Below are positions 9,101-17,527 of a stretch of 55,827 bases of DNA, piece after piece. The number at the start of each line of letters is the position of its first letter. Positions within the stretch are counted from its first letter, which is position 1. The position numbers were made by a program, and so were the translations under genes. The stretch is from Burkholderiaceae bacterium (GTDB lineage: Bacteria > Pseudomonadota > Gammaproteobacteria > Burkholderiales > Burkholderiaceae_F): contig JALHMQ010000010.1 of NCBI GenBank assembly GCA_022843955.1, forward strand, positions 1 to 55,827, written 5' to 3'. The notes beneath the pieces are model-generated. The model worked only from the letters and a program-made list of their open reading frames with translations. It made no database searches and had not been told where the DNA came from.

Positions 9101-9829
9101 ATGCCGACCCGGGCGCTGCATCGCGACGACGCCTACCTGCGCGAGTGCACCGCGCAGGTGACGCATGTCGCCGATGAAGGCGTCGAACTCGATCGCACCG
9201 TGTTCTACGCCACCAGCGGCGGCCAGGCGGCCGACCACGGCATGCTTCGGCTGGCCGACGGCAGCCAGATCGCCGTCATCGACGCGCGCAAGAGCCGGCG
9301 TGACGGCGCCATCCCGGATGACACGCTGCACGTGCTCGACCCGGCCAGCGGCTGGCGCGAGCTGCTGCCGGTCGGCGCGACGGTCACCGCGCAGATCGAC
9401 TGGACCCGGCGCCATCGCCACATGGGATTTCACACCGCCACCCACCTGCTGTGCGCGGTGGTGCGTGAACTGGTGGACGGATGTTCGATCACCGCCGACT
9501 ACGCACGGCTGGACTTTGCGATGACCGCGCCGCTCGACAAGGAAACGGTGCAGGCCGGCCTCGACCGCCTGGTGGCGGCGGCGCTGCCGGTGAGCTGCGA
9601 GTGGATCACCGACGAGGAGCTGGCCGCCCAACCGCAGCTCGTCAAGAGCATGAGCGTGAGTCCACCGATAGGCTTCGGGCGCGTGCGCCTGCTGCGGGTG
9701 CAGGCGGTCGACCTGCAGCCCTGCGGCGGCACGCACGTGCGCAACACCGGCGAGATTGGTTCGGTGCGGGTTGTCAAGATTGAAAAAAAGAGCGCCCGCA
9801 CCCGGCGAGTGGTGCTTGAATTCGGGTGA
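9101..9829 (+). CDS. Alanyl-tRNA editing protein AlaX
   Basis: A 242-residue stand-alone homologue of the AlaRS editing domain, which hydrolyses Ser- or Gly-tRNA(Ala). The zinc-binding motif H-T-A-T-H has His111 and His115, and the second half of the site, C-G-G-T-H, supplies Cys208 and His212. An N-terminal glycyl-rich beta-barrel segment with F-Y-A-T-S-G-G-Q is present, placing it with the medium-length AlaX proteins. It starts 18 bases after the WS/DGAT stop, but there is no functional link I can name. It acts in the cytosol on tRNA. Confidence 0.93.
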   Translation: MPTRALHRDDAYLRECTAQVTHVADEGVELDRTVFYATSGGQAADHGMLRLADGSQIAVIDARKSRRDGAIPDDTLHVLDPASGWRELLPVGATVTAQIDWTRRHRHMGFHTATHLLCAVVRELVDGCSITADYARLDFAMTAPLDKETVQAGLDRLVAAALPVSCEWITDEELAAQPQLVKSMSVSPPIGFGRVRLLRVQAVDLQPCGGTHVRNTGEIGSVRVVKIEKKSARTRRVVLEFG

Positions 9830-9985
9830 CCATCGTGCTTCCCGGGCTCCGGCTGGCGCGATCACGGCACCTGTCAGCTGCCACCTGATGCGAAGCGACG
9901 TCGTGTCGCCACTGGCAGTGCCCGATCCCGATTCAATCAGCTCCGCGTGATGCGCCTGGCGCAAGTCACGCGCAATGGAGGTTCG

Positions 9986-12900
9986 ATGAGTGCCTTGGGT
10001 TACCTGCGCCAGCCCACGCTGTGCGGCGAGACGATCGTATTCGTCTGTGACGACGACCTGTGGTCGGTGCCCGCCGGCGGCGGCCTGGCACGCCGGCTGA
10101 CTGCGGGACTGGGCGAGCCCTCCACGCCGGCGCTGTCGCCTGACGGCCAGTGGCTCGCCTACGCCAGTCGCGACGAGCAGCATCCCGAGGTGTACGTGAT
10201 GCCGGCCGAGGGTGGGCCGGCCCGGCGCCTGACCTGGCTCGGGCCCGACGTGCAGGTGCGCGGCTGGACACCAGACGGCGAGATCCTGTTCGTCACCACC
10301 TATGGCCAGCCGTTCTTCCGCAACTACCGCGCCTTCACGATCAGCCCGCGCGGCGGCCTGCCGCAGGCGCTGCCGCTGGGCCAGGTCAACCACCTGGCGC
10401 TTACTGCGCGCGGGCTGGCCGGACCCAAGGTGATCGGCCGCAACACGGCCGATCCGGCGCGCTGGAAGCGCTACCGCGGCGGCACCGCGGGCCACCTGTG
10501 GGTCGATGCCACCGGGGCCGGCGAGTTCACGCGGCTGCCGTTGGCCGGCAACATCACGAGCCCGATGTGGCTCAACGAGCGCGTCCACTTCCTGTCCGAC
10601 GCCGAGGGTATCGGCAACCTGTACTCGTGCCGGGCGGACGGCAGCGACCTGCGGCGCCACACCGACCACGCCGACTTCTATGCGCGTCATGCGCAGACCG
10701 ACGGCGCGCGCATCGTCTACCAGTGCGGCGCGCAGCTGTGGCTGTTCGATCCGGCCAGCGATCGCAGTCAATGCGTGGACGTGCGCGTGCCGGCGCACCG
10801 TGCCCAGGCGGCGCGCCGCTTCTGTGCCGCCGCCGATCACCTGGGTGACGTGGCGTTGCATCCGCGCGGCCACAGCGTGGTGCTGGATGCGCGCGGCAAG
10901 TGTTTCAGCCTGCCGCTGTGGGAAGGCGCGGTGCGCCAGCACGGCACGCCAGATGGCGCGCGCCACCGCCATGCACAGTGGCTCGGCGACGGCCAGCAGC
11001 TGGTCATGGTGAGCGACGCCAGCGGTGAAGAGCGCGTCGAGGTGCATGGCGACGGCGCGCCGCGCGCATTGGCCTGGGACATCGGCCGCGTGATCGCGCT
11101 GCAGGCTTCGCCAGTGGGCGAGCGCATCGCCTTCGCCAACCATCGCAACGAGGTGATGATCGGTGACCTGGCGAGCGGCAGCGTCAGCGTGATCGACCGC
11201 AGTGACTGCGCCCGCACGGAATCGCTCGCCTGGTCACCCGATGGCGCCTGGCTCGCCTATCCGTTCTGGACCAGCAGCCGCCACTGTGCGATCAAGCTGC
11301 ACGAGGTCGCCAGCGGCCGCGCGACGCTCGTGACCGCGCCGGAATTCCGCGACTACGCGCCGGCCTTCGACCCGGCCGGCCGCTACCTGTACTTCCTGTC
11401 GGTGCGCACCTTCGACCCCGTGTACGACAACGTGCAGTTCGAGCTGTCGTTCCCGCGCGCCGCACGACCCTACCTCATCGCGCTGCAGGCCGATGCGCCG
11501 CCGCCGTTCGAGCCGCCGCTGCGCGGCATGAAACCCGGCGGTGACGACAAGAAGGATGCCGATACCCCCGAGAAGAAGCCGCTGCGCATCGACCTCGACG
11601 GCATCGTCCGTCGCGTCGCCGCCTTTCCGGTGGCCGAAGGGCTGTATGGCCAGGTGGCCGGGGTGACGGCCGGGCGCGGCAAGGTGTTCTGGACCCTGTT
11701 CGACATCCCCGGTGCGCATGGCCGCGGTGGCCACAAGGACGGGCCGGGGCGGCTGGAGGCGTTCGAGTTCGACAGCGGGCACGCGGAGCCGGTGATGGAC
11801 AAGGTCGACCGCTTCGTGGTGGCGGCGGACAGCAGCACGCTGCTGGCGGTGTCGGGCAAGCGCCTGCGCGCGCTCGATCCGCACAAGGGCGTGGAGAAGA
11901 ACGGCAACGGCACCGGTGACGAAGCGCCGTCGCGCAAGAGCGGCTGGCTCGATCTGGCGCGCATTCGCGTCTCGGTGGAGCCGCGACGCGAGTGGCAGCA
12001 GATGCTGCGCGAGGTGTGGCGGCTGCAGCGCGACCAGTTCTGGGTGCCCGACATGTCGGGGGTGGACTGGTCCGCCGTCTACGCGCGCTATGCGCCGCTC
12101 GCCGAGCGGGTTGCCACGCGCGCCGAGCTGTCGGACCTGATCTGGGAACTGCAGGGCGAGCTGGGCACCTCGCACGCCTACGAGATCGGCGGCGATCACC
12201 GCCGGCCGCCGGCGTTGACGCTCGGCCAGTTTGGCGCCGACTTCGTCGAGCGCGATGGCCTGATCGAGATCGGCCACGTGGTGCAGGGCGACCCCTGGGA
12301 TGCGAGCGCCGATTCGCCGCTGAACGCGATCGGCGTGCAGGCGGTGCCCGGCGAACGCGTGCTGGCGGTCAACGGCCAGCCGGTGACGCGCGAGCGGCCG
12401 CCGCAGGCGCATGCGGTGCATCAAGCCGGCTGCAAGGCCGAGCTGCGCCTGCAGCGGCCAGACGGCAGCACGCGCGACGTGCTGGCGACGCTGCTCGCCG
12501 ACGAGGTGCCGGCGCGCTACCGCGAGTGGGTCGAGTGCAACCGTGCGTGGGTGCATGCGCACTCGGACGGGCGGGTCGGCTACCTGCACCTGCCTGACAT
12601 GCAGTCGGCGGGCTTTGCCGAGTTCCATCGCTACTTCAGCGCCGAGTGCGATCGCGATGCGCTGATCATCGACCTGCGCTACAACCGCGGTGGCCATGTG
12701 TCGCAACTGCTGCTGGAGAAGGTTGCGCGCAAGCGCATCGGCTACGACCTGCAGCGCTGGGGCCAGCCGCAGCCGTATCCGAACGAGTCGCCGGCCGGTG
12801 CGGTGGTGGCGCTGACCAACGAGCACGCCGGCTCCGACGGCGACATCTTCTCGCACTGCTTCAAGCTCATGCAGCTGGGGCCGCTGGTGGGCAAGCGCAC

Positions 12901-13198
12901 CTGGGGCGGCGTGATCGGCATCTGGCCACGTCACAAGCTGGCCGATGGCACCGAGACCACGCAGCCCGAGTTCTCGTTCTGGTTCAAGGACGTCGGCTGG
13001 CAGGTGGAAAACTACGGCACCGATCCCGACATCGACATCGACAACGCGCCCCAGGACGCCGCCGCCGGCTGCGACCGGCAGCTTCACAAGGCGCTGGAGG
13101 TGGCGCTCGAACGCGCCGGTGCGCCAGGCAACCGCCTGCCCGAGTTCGGGCCGCGGCCGCAGTTGGCCTGCCCGCCGTTGCCGGGGCGCCGGTCGTGA
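9986..13198 (+). CDS. Tricorn protease homologue
   Basis: A 1070-residue protein with tricorn architecture: an N-terminal six-bladed propeller (about 10-330), a second seven-bladed propeller (about 340-650), a C1 domain, a PDZ-like domain (about 750-830) and a C-terminal S41 peptidase core. The catalytic Ser729-His730 pair is in G-T-S-H-A-Y-E and the nucleophile Ser950 is in H-A-G-S-D-G-D. The late acidic residue corresponds to V-E-N-Y-G-T-D-P-D. In the archaeal enzyme this complex degrades proteasome-derived peptides; the bacterial role is little known. The start is the ATG at 9986, with GGAGG six bases upstream. There is no signal peptide, so it is cytosolic. Its stop overlaps the next start (TGATG). 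Confidence 0.93.
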   Translation: MSALGYLRQPTLCGETIVFVCDDDLWSVPAGGGLARRLTAGLGEPSTPALSPDGQWLAYASRDEQHPEVYVMPAEGGPARRLTWLGPDVQVRGWTPDGEILFVTTYGQPFFRNYRAFTISPRGGLPQALPLGQVNHLALTARGLAGPKVIGRNTADPARWKRYRGGTAGHLWVDATGAGEFTRLPLAGNITSPMWLNERVHFLSDAEGIGNLYSCRADGSDLRRHTDHADFYARHAQTDGARIVYQCGAQLWLFDPASDRSQCVDVRVPAHRAQAARRFCAAADHLGDVALHPRGHSVVLDARGKCFSLPLWEGAVRQHGTPDGARHRHAQWLGDGQQLVMVSDASGEERVEVHGDGAPRALAWDIGRVIALQASPVGERIAFANHRNEVMIGDLASGSVSVIDRSDCARTESLAWSPDGAWLAYPFWTSSRHCAIKLHEVASGRATLVTAPEFRDYAPAFDPAGRYLYFLSVRTFDPVYDNVQFELSFPRAARPYLIALQADAPPPFEPPLRGMKPGGDDKKDADTPEKKPLRIDLDGIVRRVAAFPVAEGLYGQVAGVTAGRGKVFWTLFDIPGAHGRGGHKDGPGRLEAFEFDSGHAEPVMDKVDRFVVAADSSTLLAVSGKRLRALDPHKGVEKNGNGTGDEAPSRKSGWLDLARIRVSVEPRREWQQMLREVWRLQRDQFWVPDMSGVDWSAVYARYAPLAERVATRAELSDLIWELQGELGTSHAYEIGGDHRRPPALTLGQFGADFVERDGLIEIGHVVQGDPWDASADSPLNAIGVQAVPGERVLAVNGQPVTRERPPQAHAVHQAGCKAELRLQRPDGSTRDVLATLLADEVPARYREWVECNRAWVHAHSDGRVGYLHLPDMQSAGFAEFHRYFSAECDRDALIIDLRYNRGGHVSQLLLEKVARKRIGYDLQRWGQPQPYPNESPAGAVVALTNEHAGSDGDIFSHCFKLMQLGPLVGKRTWGGVIGIWPRHKLADGTETTQPEFSFWFKDVGWQVENYGTDPDIDIDNAPQDAAAGCDRQLHKALEVALERAGAPGNRLPEFGPRPQLACPPLPGRRS

Positions 13199-13773
13199 TG
13201 GATGCGCGCGCGCAAGCGGTCCTCCACTTCTGGTTCGGCGCGCCGGGCTCGCCCGAGCAGGGCCAGTCGCGCGCGCTGTGGTTCTCCAAGTCCCACGACA
13301 CCGACGCGCTGATCCGTGCGCGCTTCGGTGCGTTGATCGACGCGGGGTTGAATCGTGAACTCGACGACTGGGCGCAGTCGTCGCGCGGCGCCCTCGCGCT
13401 GATCGTGCTGCTCGACCAATTCACGCGCAACGTGTTTCGCGACACCGCCCGCGCGTTTGCCGGTGACCCGCAAGCGCTCGCGGTGGCCACGACCCTGGTG
13501 GAGGCCGGGCAGGATCGCAGTCTTGTGCTGCTCGAACGCCAGTTCGTCTACCTCCCCTTCGAACACGCCGAGTCGCTGCCGCTGCAGGAGCGTGCTGTGA
13601 CCCTGTTCACACAACTCGCTGCTGACGGCCTGGGTGGGCCGCTCGACTGGGCGATCAAGCATCGCGATGTGATTGCCCGGTTTGGGCGCTTTCCGCATCG
13701 CAACCAGCAACTCGGCCGGGCATCGACGCCCGCCGAGGTTGCCTTCCTCGCCCAGCCCGGATCGCGGTTCTGA
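13198..13773 (+). CDS. DUF924 family protein
   Basis: A 191-residue protein of the DUF924 family. The signature pieces are V-L-H-F-W-F-G at the N-terminus, L-I-V-L-L-D-Q-F-T-R-N-V-F-R in the centre, Y-L-P-F-E-H-A-E-S and a C-terminal F-G-R-F-P-H-R-N. The family is all-helical, TPR-like and of unknown function. The ATG at 13198 shares its first base with the stop of the tricorn gene, so the two are translationally coupled. Whether it assists the protease is unknown. No membrane segment or signal peptide is visible. Confidence 0.9.
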   Translation: MDARAQAVLHFWFGAPGSPEQGQSRALWFSKSHDTDALIRARFGALIDAGLNRELDDWAQSSRGALALIVLLDQFTRNVFRDTARAFAGDPQALAVATTLVEAGQDRSLVLLERQFVYLPFEHAESLPLQERAVTLFTQLAADGLGGPLDWAIKHRDVIARFGRFPHRNQQLGRASTPAEVAFLAQPGSRF

Positions 13774-13936
13774 CCCCGCTTGCTGTTGGTGGGTCAGTAC
13801 AAGCCGACGTCATTGTGTGATGTCTGCTGTTCGTTGCTCACCAGCGCGTCAATACCCGCCCGCAGCGTTGGCCGATACTCAAGGCGGTCGAAGCTGAGCC
13901 AACGAGTTTCAGCAGCGAGTCGCTTGAGGGGCTGCA

Positions 13937-15334
13937 GTGTCGGTGAGCGGGCGGTACGCGCGTGTGGTGCAGGATCTGGAAGGACTGACGACCGACCAGA
14001 CCGAGCGCGAAGTGATCCAGCGGGGCGTGGACATCGCGCAGGCCTGCACCGACAGCCGCATCGCCTACCTGCACTTCCTCAACGACGACGAGAGCTCGAT
14101 CGAACTGGGCGCGTGGTCGCACGACACGCAGCTCGGCTGCGAGGCGGTGTACTCGCGGCACTACCCGGTGGAAGCGGCCGGCATCTGGGCTGATTCCGTG
14201 CGCACCCGCGCCCCCTGCCTGCACAACGATTATGCGTCGCAGTCCGGCAAGCGCGGCCTGCCTGACGGCCACTCGCGCCTGTTTCGCCACCTGGGACTGC
14301 CGGTGATCGACGCGGGCAAGGTGCGGCTGCTTATCGGCGTTGGCAACAAGGCAACCGACTACGACGCCGATGACGTCGAGGTGCTCAGCATGGTCGCCAC
14401 CCGCGTCTGGTCGGTGACGCGCCAACGGCGCGTGCTGGAACGCTACCTCGATCTGGGTCAACGTTTCCGCCACGTGCAGGAAATTGCCTCGGTGTGCGGC
14501 TTCGAGTACGACGTCGACGAGGACCAGTTCGTGTTCGACGCGTTCTTCGCGACCGTGTTCAACACGCACCACCGCACCGAGCAGCCGACCAGCCTGAAGG
14601 AGTTCCTGTCGTTCGTTGCGATTGATGATCATGAGGCGCTGCGCACTGCGCTGTCGTCTGCCCGGCCGGTCGGGCGGACACTGCGCATCGCCTGCGAGCG
14701 CCGGCGTGGCGAGCGATTTCCGGCTGAGCTCAAGCTGGCGTTCAGGCCGCGTGAAGTGGGGCAGGGCGTGATCTGCGTCGGCATCCTGCAGGACGTGTCG
14801 GCACAGGTCGTCGCCGAGGACCTGCGGCGCCGCGCTGACACCGATCCGCTTACCGGCCTGCCGAATCGCAACCGGTTGCATGCGTACTTCGGTGAGCCGC
14901 GCGACCGGCGGCAGGAGGGCGCGCGGGTCGCTTTCCACTATTTGGATCTTGACGACTTCAAACCGGTCAACGACACCTGCGGCCACCCGGTAGGTGATGA
15001 AGTGCTGCGCGTGGTCGCCCAGCGGCTGCGCCTGACCGTGCGACAGGACGATCTCGTGGTGCGCCTGGGCGGCGATGAGTTCGCCGTGGTGCAGGCCGGC
15101 ATCGACGACGCCGCGCAGGCGGCGGTGCTGGCCGAGAAGCTGATCGCCGCGATCGCCGAGCCGATCCTGGTACAGGGGCGCGAGATCGCGATCGGCGCGA
15201 GCATCGGCATCGCCGTGTGCAGCAGCCAAAATTGCCTGCTCACCGACCTCAGCTGGGCCGCCGACCGCGCGCTGTACCAGGCGAAGTCGACGGGCGGGCG
15301 GCGCTACGTGATGGCGACCGCCGATCTGGGCTGA
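13937..15334 (+). CDS. Diguanylate cyclase with GAF and PAS-like sensor domains
   Basis: A 465-residue cytosolic signalling protein that should make cyclic di-GMP from two GTP. Residues about 10-165 form a GAF domain of the type with S-R-I-A-Y-L-H-F-L-N-D and W-A-D-S-V-R-T (often labelled GAF_2). Residues about 175-290 look PAS/PAC-like. The GGDEF domain (about 300-460) has an intact active site, G-G-D-E-F, at residues 378-382. An intact RxxD inhibitory site, R-Q-D-D, lies just before it, so product feedback is expected. There is no membrane segment and no EAL domain. The start is GTG at 13937 with GAGGGG upstream. The 163 bases before it show no convincing promoter. Confidence 0.92.
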   Translation: MSVSGRYARVVQDLEGLTTDQTEREVIQRGVDIAQACTDSRIAYLHFLNDDESSIELGAWSHDTQLGCEAVYSRHYPVEAAGIWADSVRTRAPCLHNDYASQSGKRGLPDGHSRLFRHLGLPVIDAGKVRLLIGVGNKATDYDADDVEVLSMVATRVWSVTRQRRVLERYLDLGQRFRHVQEIASVCGFEYDVDEDQFVFDAFFATVFNTHHRTEQPTSLKEFLSFVAIDDHEALRTALSSARPVGRTLRIACERRRGERFPAELKLAFRPREVGQGVICVGILQDVSAQVVAEDLRRRADTDPLTGLPNRNRLHAYFGEPRDRRQEGARVAFHYLDLDDFKPVNDTCGHPVGDEVLRVVAQRLRLTVRQDDLVVRLGGDEFAVVQAGIDDAAQAAVLAEKLIAAIAEPILVQGREIAIGASIGIAVCSSQNCLLTDLSWAADRALYQAKSTGGRRYVMATADLG

Positions 15335-15355
15335 AGCCGCGCCGCCAGGGTGGCG

Positions 15356-15913
15356 CTAGATGTCGAAGCTGCCGATGTCGAAGCCGTCGATGTCGACGCC
15401 GTCTTGGCCGCTGATGTCGGCGGCGTCGGTGAGTTCGGCCGCCGGTTCGTCCATCGGCAGGGCGCCGATGTCGTTGCCGGCGAGCGGGTCGGCACCGAAC
15501 ATCTCCTGCGCGATGGCGCTGCCGATCACGCTGCCGGCGATGGTGGCGAGCAGCGTCGCGCCGATCATCGTGCCCAGCCCCGGTCCGCTGCGCCGACCCA
15601 GCAGGCGCTCGATGGTGCCCGGCTGCCGCGCCTCGGCGCGCGTGATCAGGCGCGCCAACCCCTGCGGGCCGGCGTTGGCCGGACCTGCCAACGCGCGTTC
15701 ATGCGGCGGTAGTTCGGCGGCGATCTGCTGCAGCAGCAGCTGACGCTGCTCGGGGGACAGGCGGGCGAATGCCTCCGCGTGCGCCAGCTCGATCGCCTCG
15801 GGCGGCGCGGTCTTCACCAGGTAGCGATAGCGGGCGATCGCCTGCGCGTCCCGCGGGGAGAGCGCGTGATCGTCGACGTTCGGATCGTTGGCGGCGCGGT
15901 TCGATGGGGTCAA
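15356..15913 (-). CDS. Conserved hypothetical protein with acidic C-terminus
   Basis: A 185-residue protein from a TTG start at 15913, chosen because GGAGA lies seven bases upstream; 21 further codons upstream are open but look unconserved. The N-terminal half has the pattern S-P-R-D-A-Q-A-I-A-R-Y-R-Y-L-V and A-H-A-E-A-F-A-R-L-S-P-E-Q-R, which I recognise only as a recurrent motif in uncharacterised bacterial proteins. A glycine/alanine-rich hydrophobic stretch (about 120-145) could be a single membrane segment. The last 35 residues are strongly acidic and repeat a D-I/G-F/S-D pattern. I do not recognise a function. The gene lies downstream of maf on the same strand, 92 bases away. Confidence 0.75.
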   Translation of the reverse strand: MTPSNRAANDPNVDDHALSPRDAQAIARYRYLVKTAPPEAIELAHAEAFARLSPEQRQLLLQQIAAELPPHERALAGPANAGPQGLARLITRAEARQPGTIERLLGRRSGPGLGTMIGATLLATIAGSVIGSAIAQEMFGADPLAGNDIGALPMDEPAAELTDAADISGQDGVDIDGFDIGSFDI

Positions 15914-16005
15914 CGCAGTTCTCCGGTGCAGGCGGGTGGGCGTTGGACCGCCGTCAGCGCCGCCGGTGCCCTGCACGAGACGACGGGCGGCGTCCGGGCC
16001 AACCC

Positions 16006-16626
16006 TCAGATGACGGTCAAGCCGCCTTGCTTGAGCAGTTGCGCGGTTTCGAACAGCGGCAGTCCCATGACGCCGGTGTAGCTGCCTTCCAGGCGCTCCA
16101 CGAACACCGCAGCGAGGCTTTGAATGCCATAGCCGCCGGCCTTGTCCATCGGGTCGCCGGTGGCGATGTAATGGGCGATCTCGGCCGGCTCCAGCTTGCG
16201 GAAGGTCACCGTGGAGACGGACACCGCGCGCAACACGCGCGCGTTGTTGCCACCGGGCAGACCAAGCGCCACCGCGGTGCGCACCTCGTGCTGGCGGCCG
16301 GACAGGCGCTGCAGGAAGTCAGCCGCCTGCGCCTTGTCCACCGGCTTGCCGAGCACCTGGCCGTCGAGAATCACCACGGTGTCGGCGGCCAGCACCGGCT
16401 TGTGCAGCATCGAGCGCAGCGCCAGCGCCTGCACACCATGCTCGGCTTTCTCATGGGCGATGCGTTCGACATAGCGATCGGCCGGCTCGCCCGCGTGCTG
16501 CAACTCGTCGACATCGATCTCGCGCTGCGATGCCAGGCGGATCAGGAGCGGCTCGAAGCGCACGCCGATCTGCTTGAGCAGTTCGCGGCGACGTGGGCTG
16601 CGGGAGGCAAGGTACAGGTCGGCCAT
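16006..16626 (-). CDS. maf: Maf family nucleotide pyrophosphatase
   Basis: A 206-residue Maf/YhdE-type protein that hydrolyses non-canonical or modified nucleoside triphosphates to monophosphates in the cytosol. The N-terminal L-A-S-R-S-P-R-R-R-E-L-L and the A-A-D-T-V-V segment with its metal-binding Asp are diagnostic, as is the later G-G-Y-G-I-Q motif. Its ATG shares one base with the stop of the NTF2-like gene (TGATG), so translation is coupled. In related Burkholderiales maf directly follows rlmH; here a small gene is wedged between them. The E-K-A-E segment and the length fit the YhdE group. Confidence 0.93.
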   Translation of the reverse strand: MADLYLASRSPRRRELLKQIGVRFEPLLIRLASQREIDVDELQHAGEPADRYVERIAHEKAEHGVQALALRSMLHKPVLAADTVVILDGQVLGKPVDKAQAADFLQRLSGRQHEVRTAVALGLPGGNNARVLRAVSVSTVTFRKLEPAEIAHYIATGDPMDKAGGYGIQSLAAVFVERLEGSYTGVMGLPLFETAQLLKQGGLTVI

Positions 16627-17042
16627 CAGTTCCCTTCACTCGCAAGCGTCTCTTCGTAGGCGGTGCACAGCTGAATCCGCAAGTTGCCATCGTCTCTGCG
16701 CAGCAGGTACCCGGCGCCGAAGCAGGTCGGTGCGCGGTCGCGCCAGAACAATGTCCAGGCCACGTCCACGTAGGCAGCAACCTGGCCTTGCGCGATGCAA
16801 CTGCGCAGCACGAACGCGTTGTGCCGGTAGCCATTGGACCGGTAGTGCGCGCACAGTGCAACCATATTGACGGCTATTTCGTCGGTCGTTTGCCAATGCG
16901 TGTACCCGGTGCTGTCGAGAATGCCCGCTGGCTGCGCGTACAGCGCCGCCACGGCAGCTCCGTCCAGCGCGTTGAACGCCCGTGCATAGCGATCCATGAA
17001 TCGCGCCGCCTCAACGTCGATGCTGGCGGCACCCATCGTCAT
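16626..17042 (-). CDS. NTF2/SnoaL-like small protein
   Basis: A 138-residue protein with a cone-shaped NTF2-like (SnoaL) pattern: an N-terminal helix with F-M-D-R-Y-A-R-A-F-N-A-L-D, then A-V-A-A-L-Y-A-Q-P, and alternating beta strands ending in L-R-I-Q-L-C-T-A-Y-E. The ATG at 17042 overlaps the rlmH stop by four bases (ATGA), and the stop overlaps the maf start by one base. It is therefore translated as the middle cistron of rlmH-X-maf. NTF2-fold proteins can be enzymes or ligand binders; nothing here fixes which. The gene looks like a recent or lineage-specific addition to a conserved block. Confidence 0.75.
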   Translation of the reverse strand: MTMGAASIDVEAARFMDRYARAFNALDGAAVAALYAQPAGILDSTGYTHWQTTDEIAVNMVALCAHYRSNGYRHNAFVLRSCIAQGQVAAYVDVAWTLFWRDRAPTCFGAGYLLRRDDGNLRIQLCTAYEETLASEGN

Positions 17043-17509
17043 GCGCGGTGGTACGGATGGCCTGCGAGCAGCGACCATGCGCGGTACAACTGCTCGGCTA
17101 GCAGCACCCGCGCCAGTGCGTGCGGCAGGGTCATCGACGACAGCCTCAGCTGCACGCGGGCGCTGCGCTTGACCTGCGGGTCGAGACCGTCGGGACCGCC
17201 GATCACGAAGCTCACCGTCTCCGCCGCGTCGCGCCAGCGGCCGATCGCCTCGGCAAACTGGGTCGTGGTCCAGTCCTTGCCGTGCTCGTCGAGGACAACC
17301 AGCACGCTGCCCGCAGGAATGGCCGTGCGCAGTCGCTCGGCCTCGGCCGCGAGCAGCCGCTCGACCGGCGCACCGCCGCTGCGCGCTTCGGCGCGCACTT
17401 CCTTGAGGGTGACGCTGAAGTCAGCCGGAAAGCGGGCGAGGTAATCGGCCACGGCCTCGCCAGCCCAGGCCGGTTGCCGCTGGCCCACGGCAACGATGTG
17501 GAGCTTCAT
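17039..17509 (-). CDS. rlmH: 23S rRNA (pseudouridine1915-N3)-methyltransferase RlmH
   Basis: A 156-residue SPOUT methyltransferase that methylates pseudouridine 1915 in helix 69 of 23S rRNA on assembled 70S ribosomes. The N-terminus M-K-L-H-I-V-A-V-G, the L-D-E-H-G-K segment, F-V-I-G-G-P-D-G-L with the knotted SAM site, and the C-terminal L-L-A-E-Q-L-Y-R-A-W and H-P-Y-H motif are all family hallmarks, and the length is standard. It starts 18 bases after the rsfS stop, consistent with co-transcription of two ribosome-associated genes. Confidence 0.97.
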   Translation of the reverse strand: MKLHIVAVGQRQPAWAGEAVADYLARFPADFSVTLKEVRAEARSGGAPVERLLAAEAERLRTAIPAGSVLVVLDEHGKDWTTTQFAEAIGRWRDAAETVSFVIGGPDGLDPQVKRSARVQLRLSSMTLPHALARVLLAEQLYRAWSLLAGHPYHRA

Positions 17510-17527
17510 CGAGCCGCGTGCCCAGCC

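Noticed and set aside
7304-11143. Very long minus-strand open frame (over 1200 codons)
   Set aside because: It runs antisense to WS/DGAT, AlaX and tricorn genes, has His/Arg/Gln-rich composition and no family motifs; it is a GC-bias shadow.
13820-13885. Sigma-28-like promoter before the diguanylate cyclase gene (TCAA ... GCCGATAC)
   Set aside because: The spacing is 18 bases rather than about 15 and the -35 is poor.
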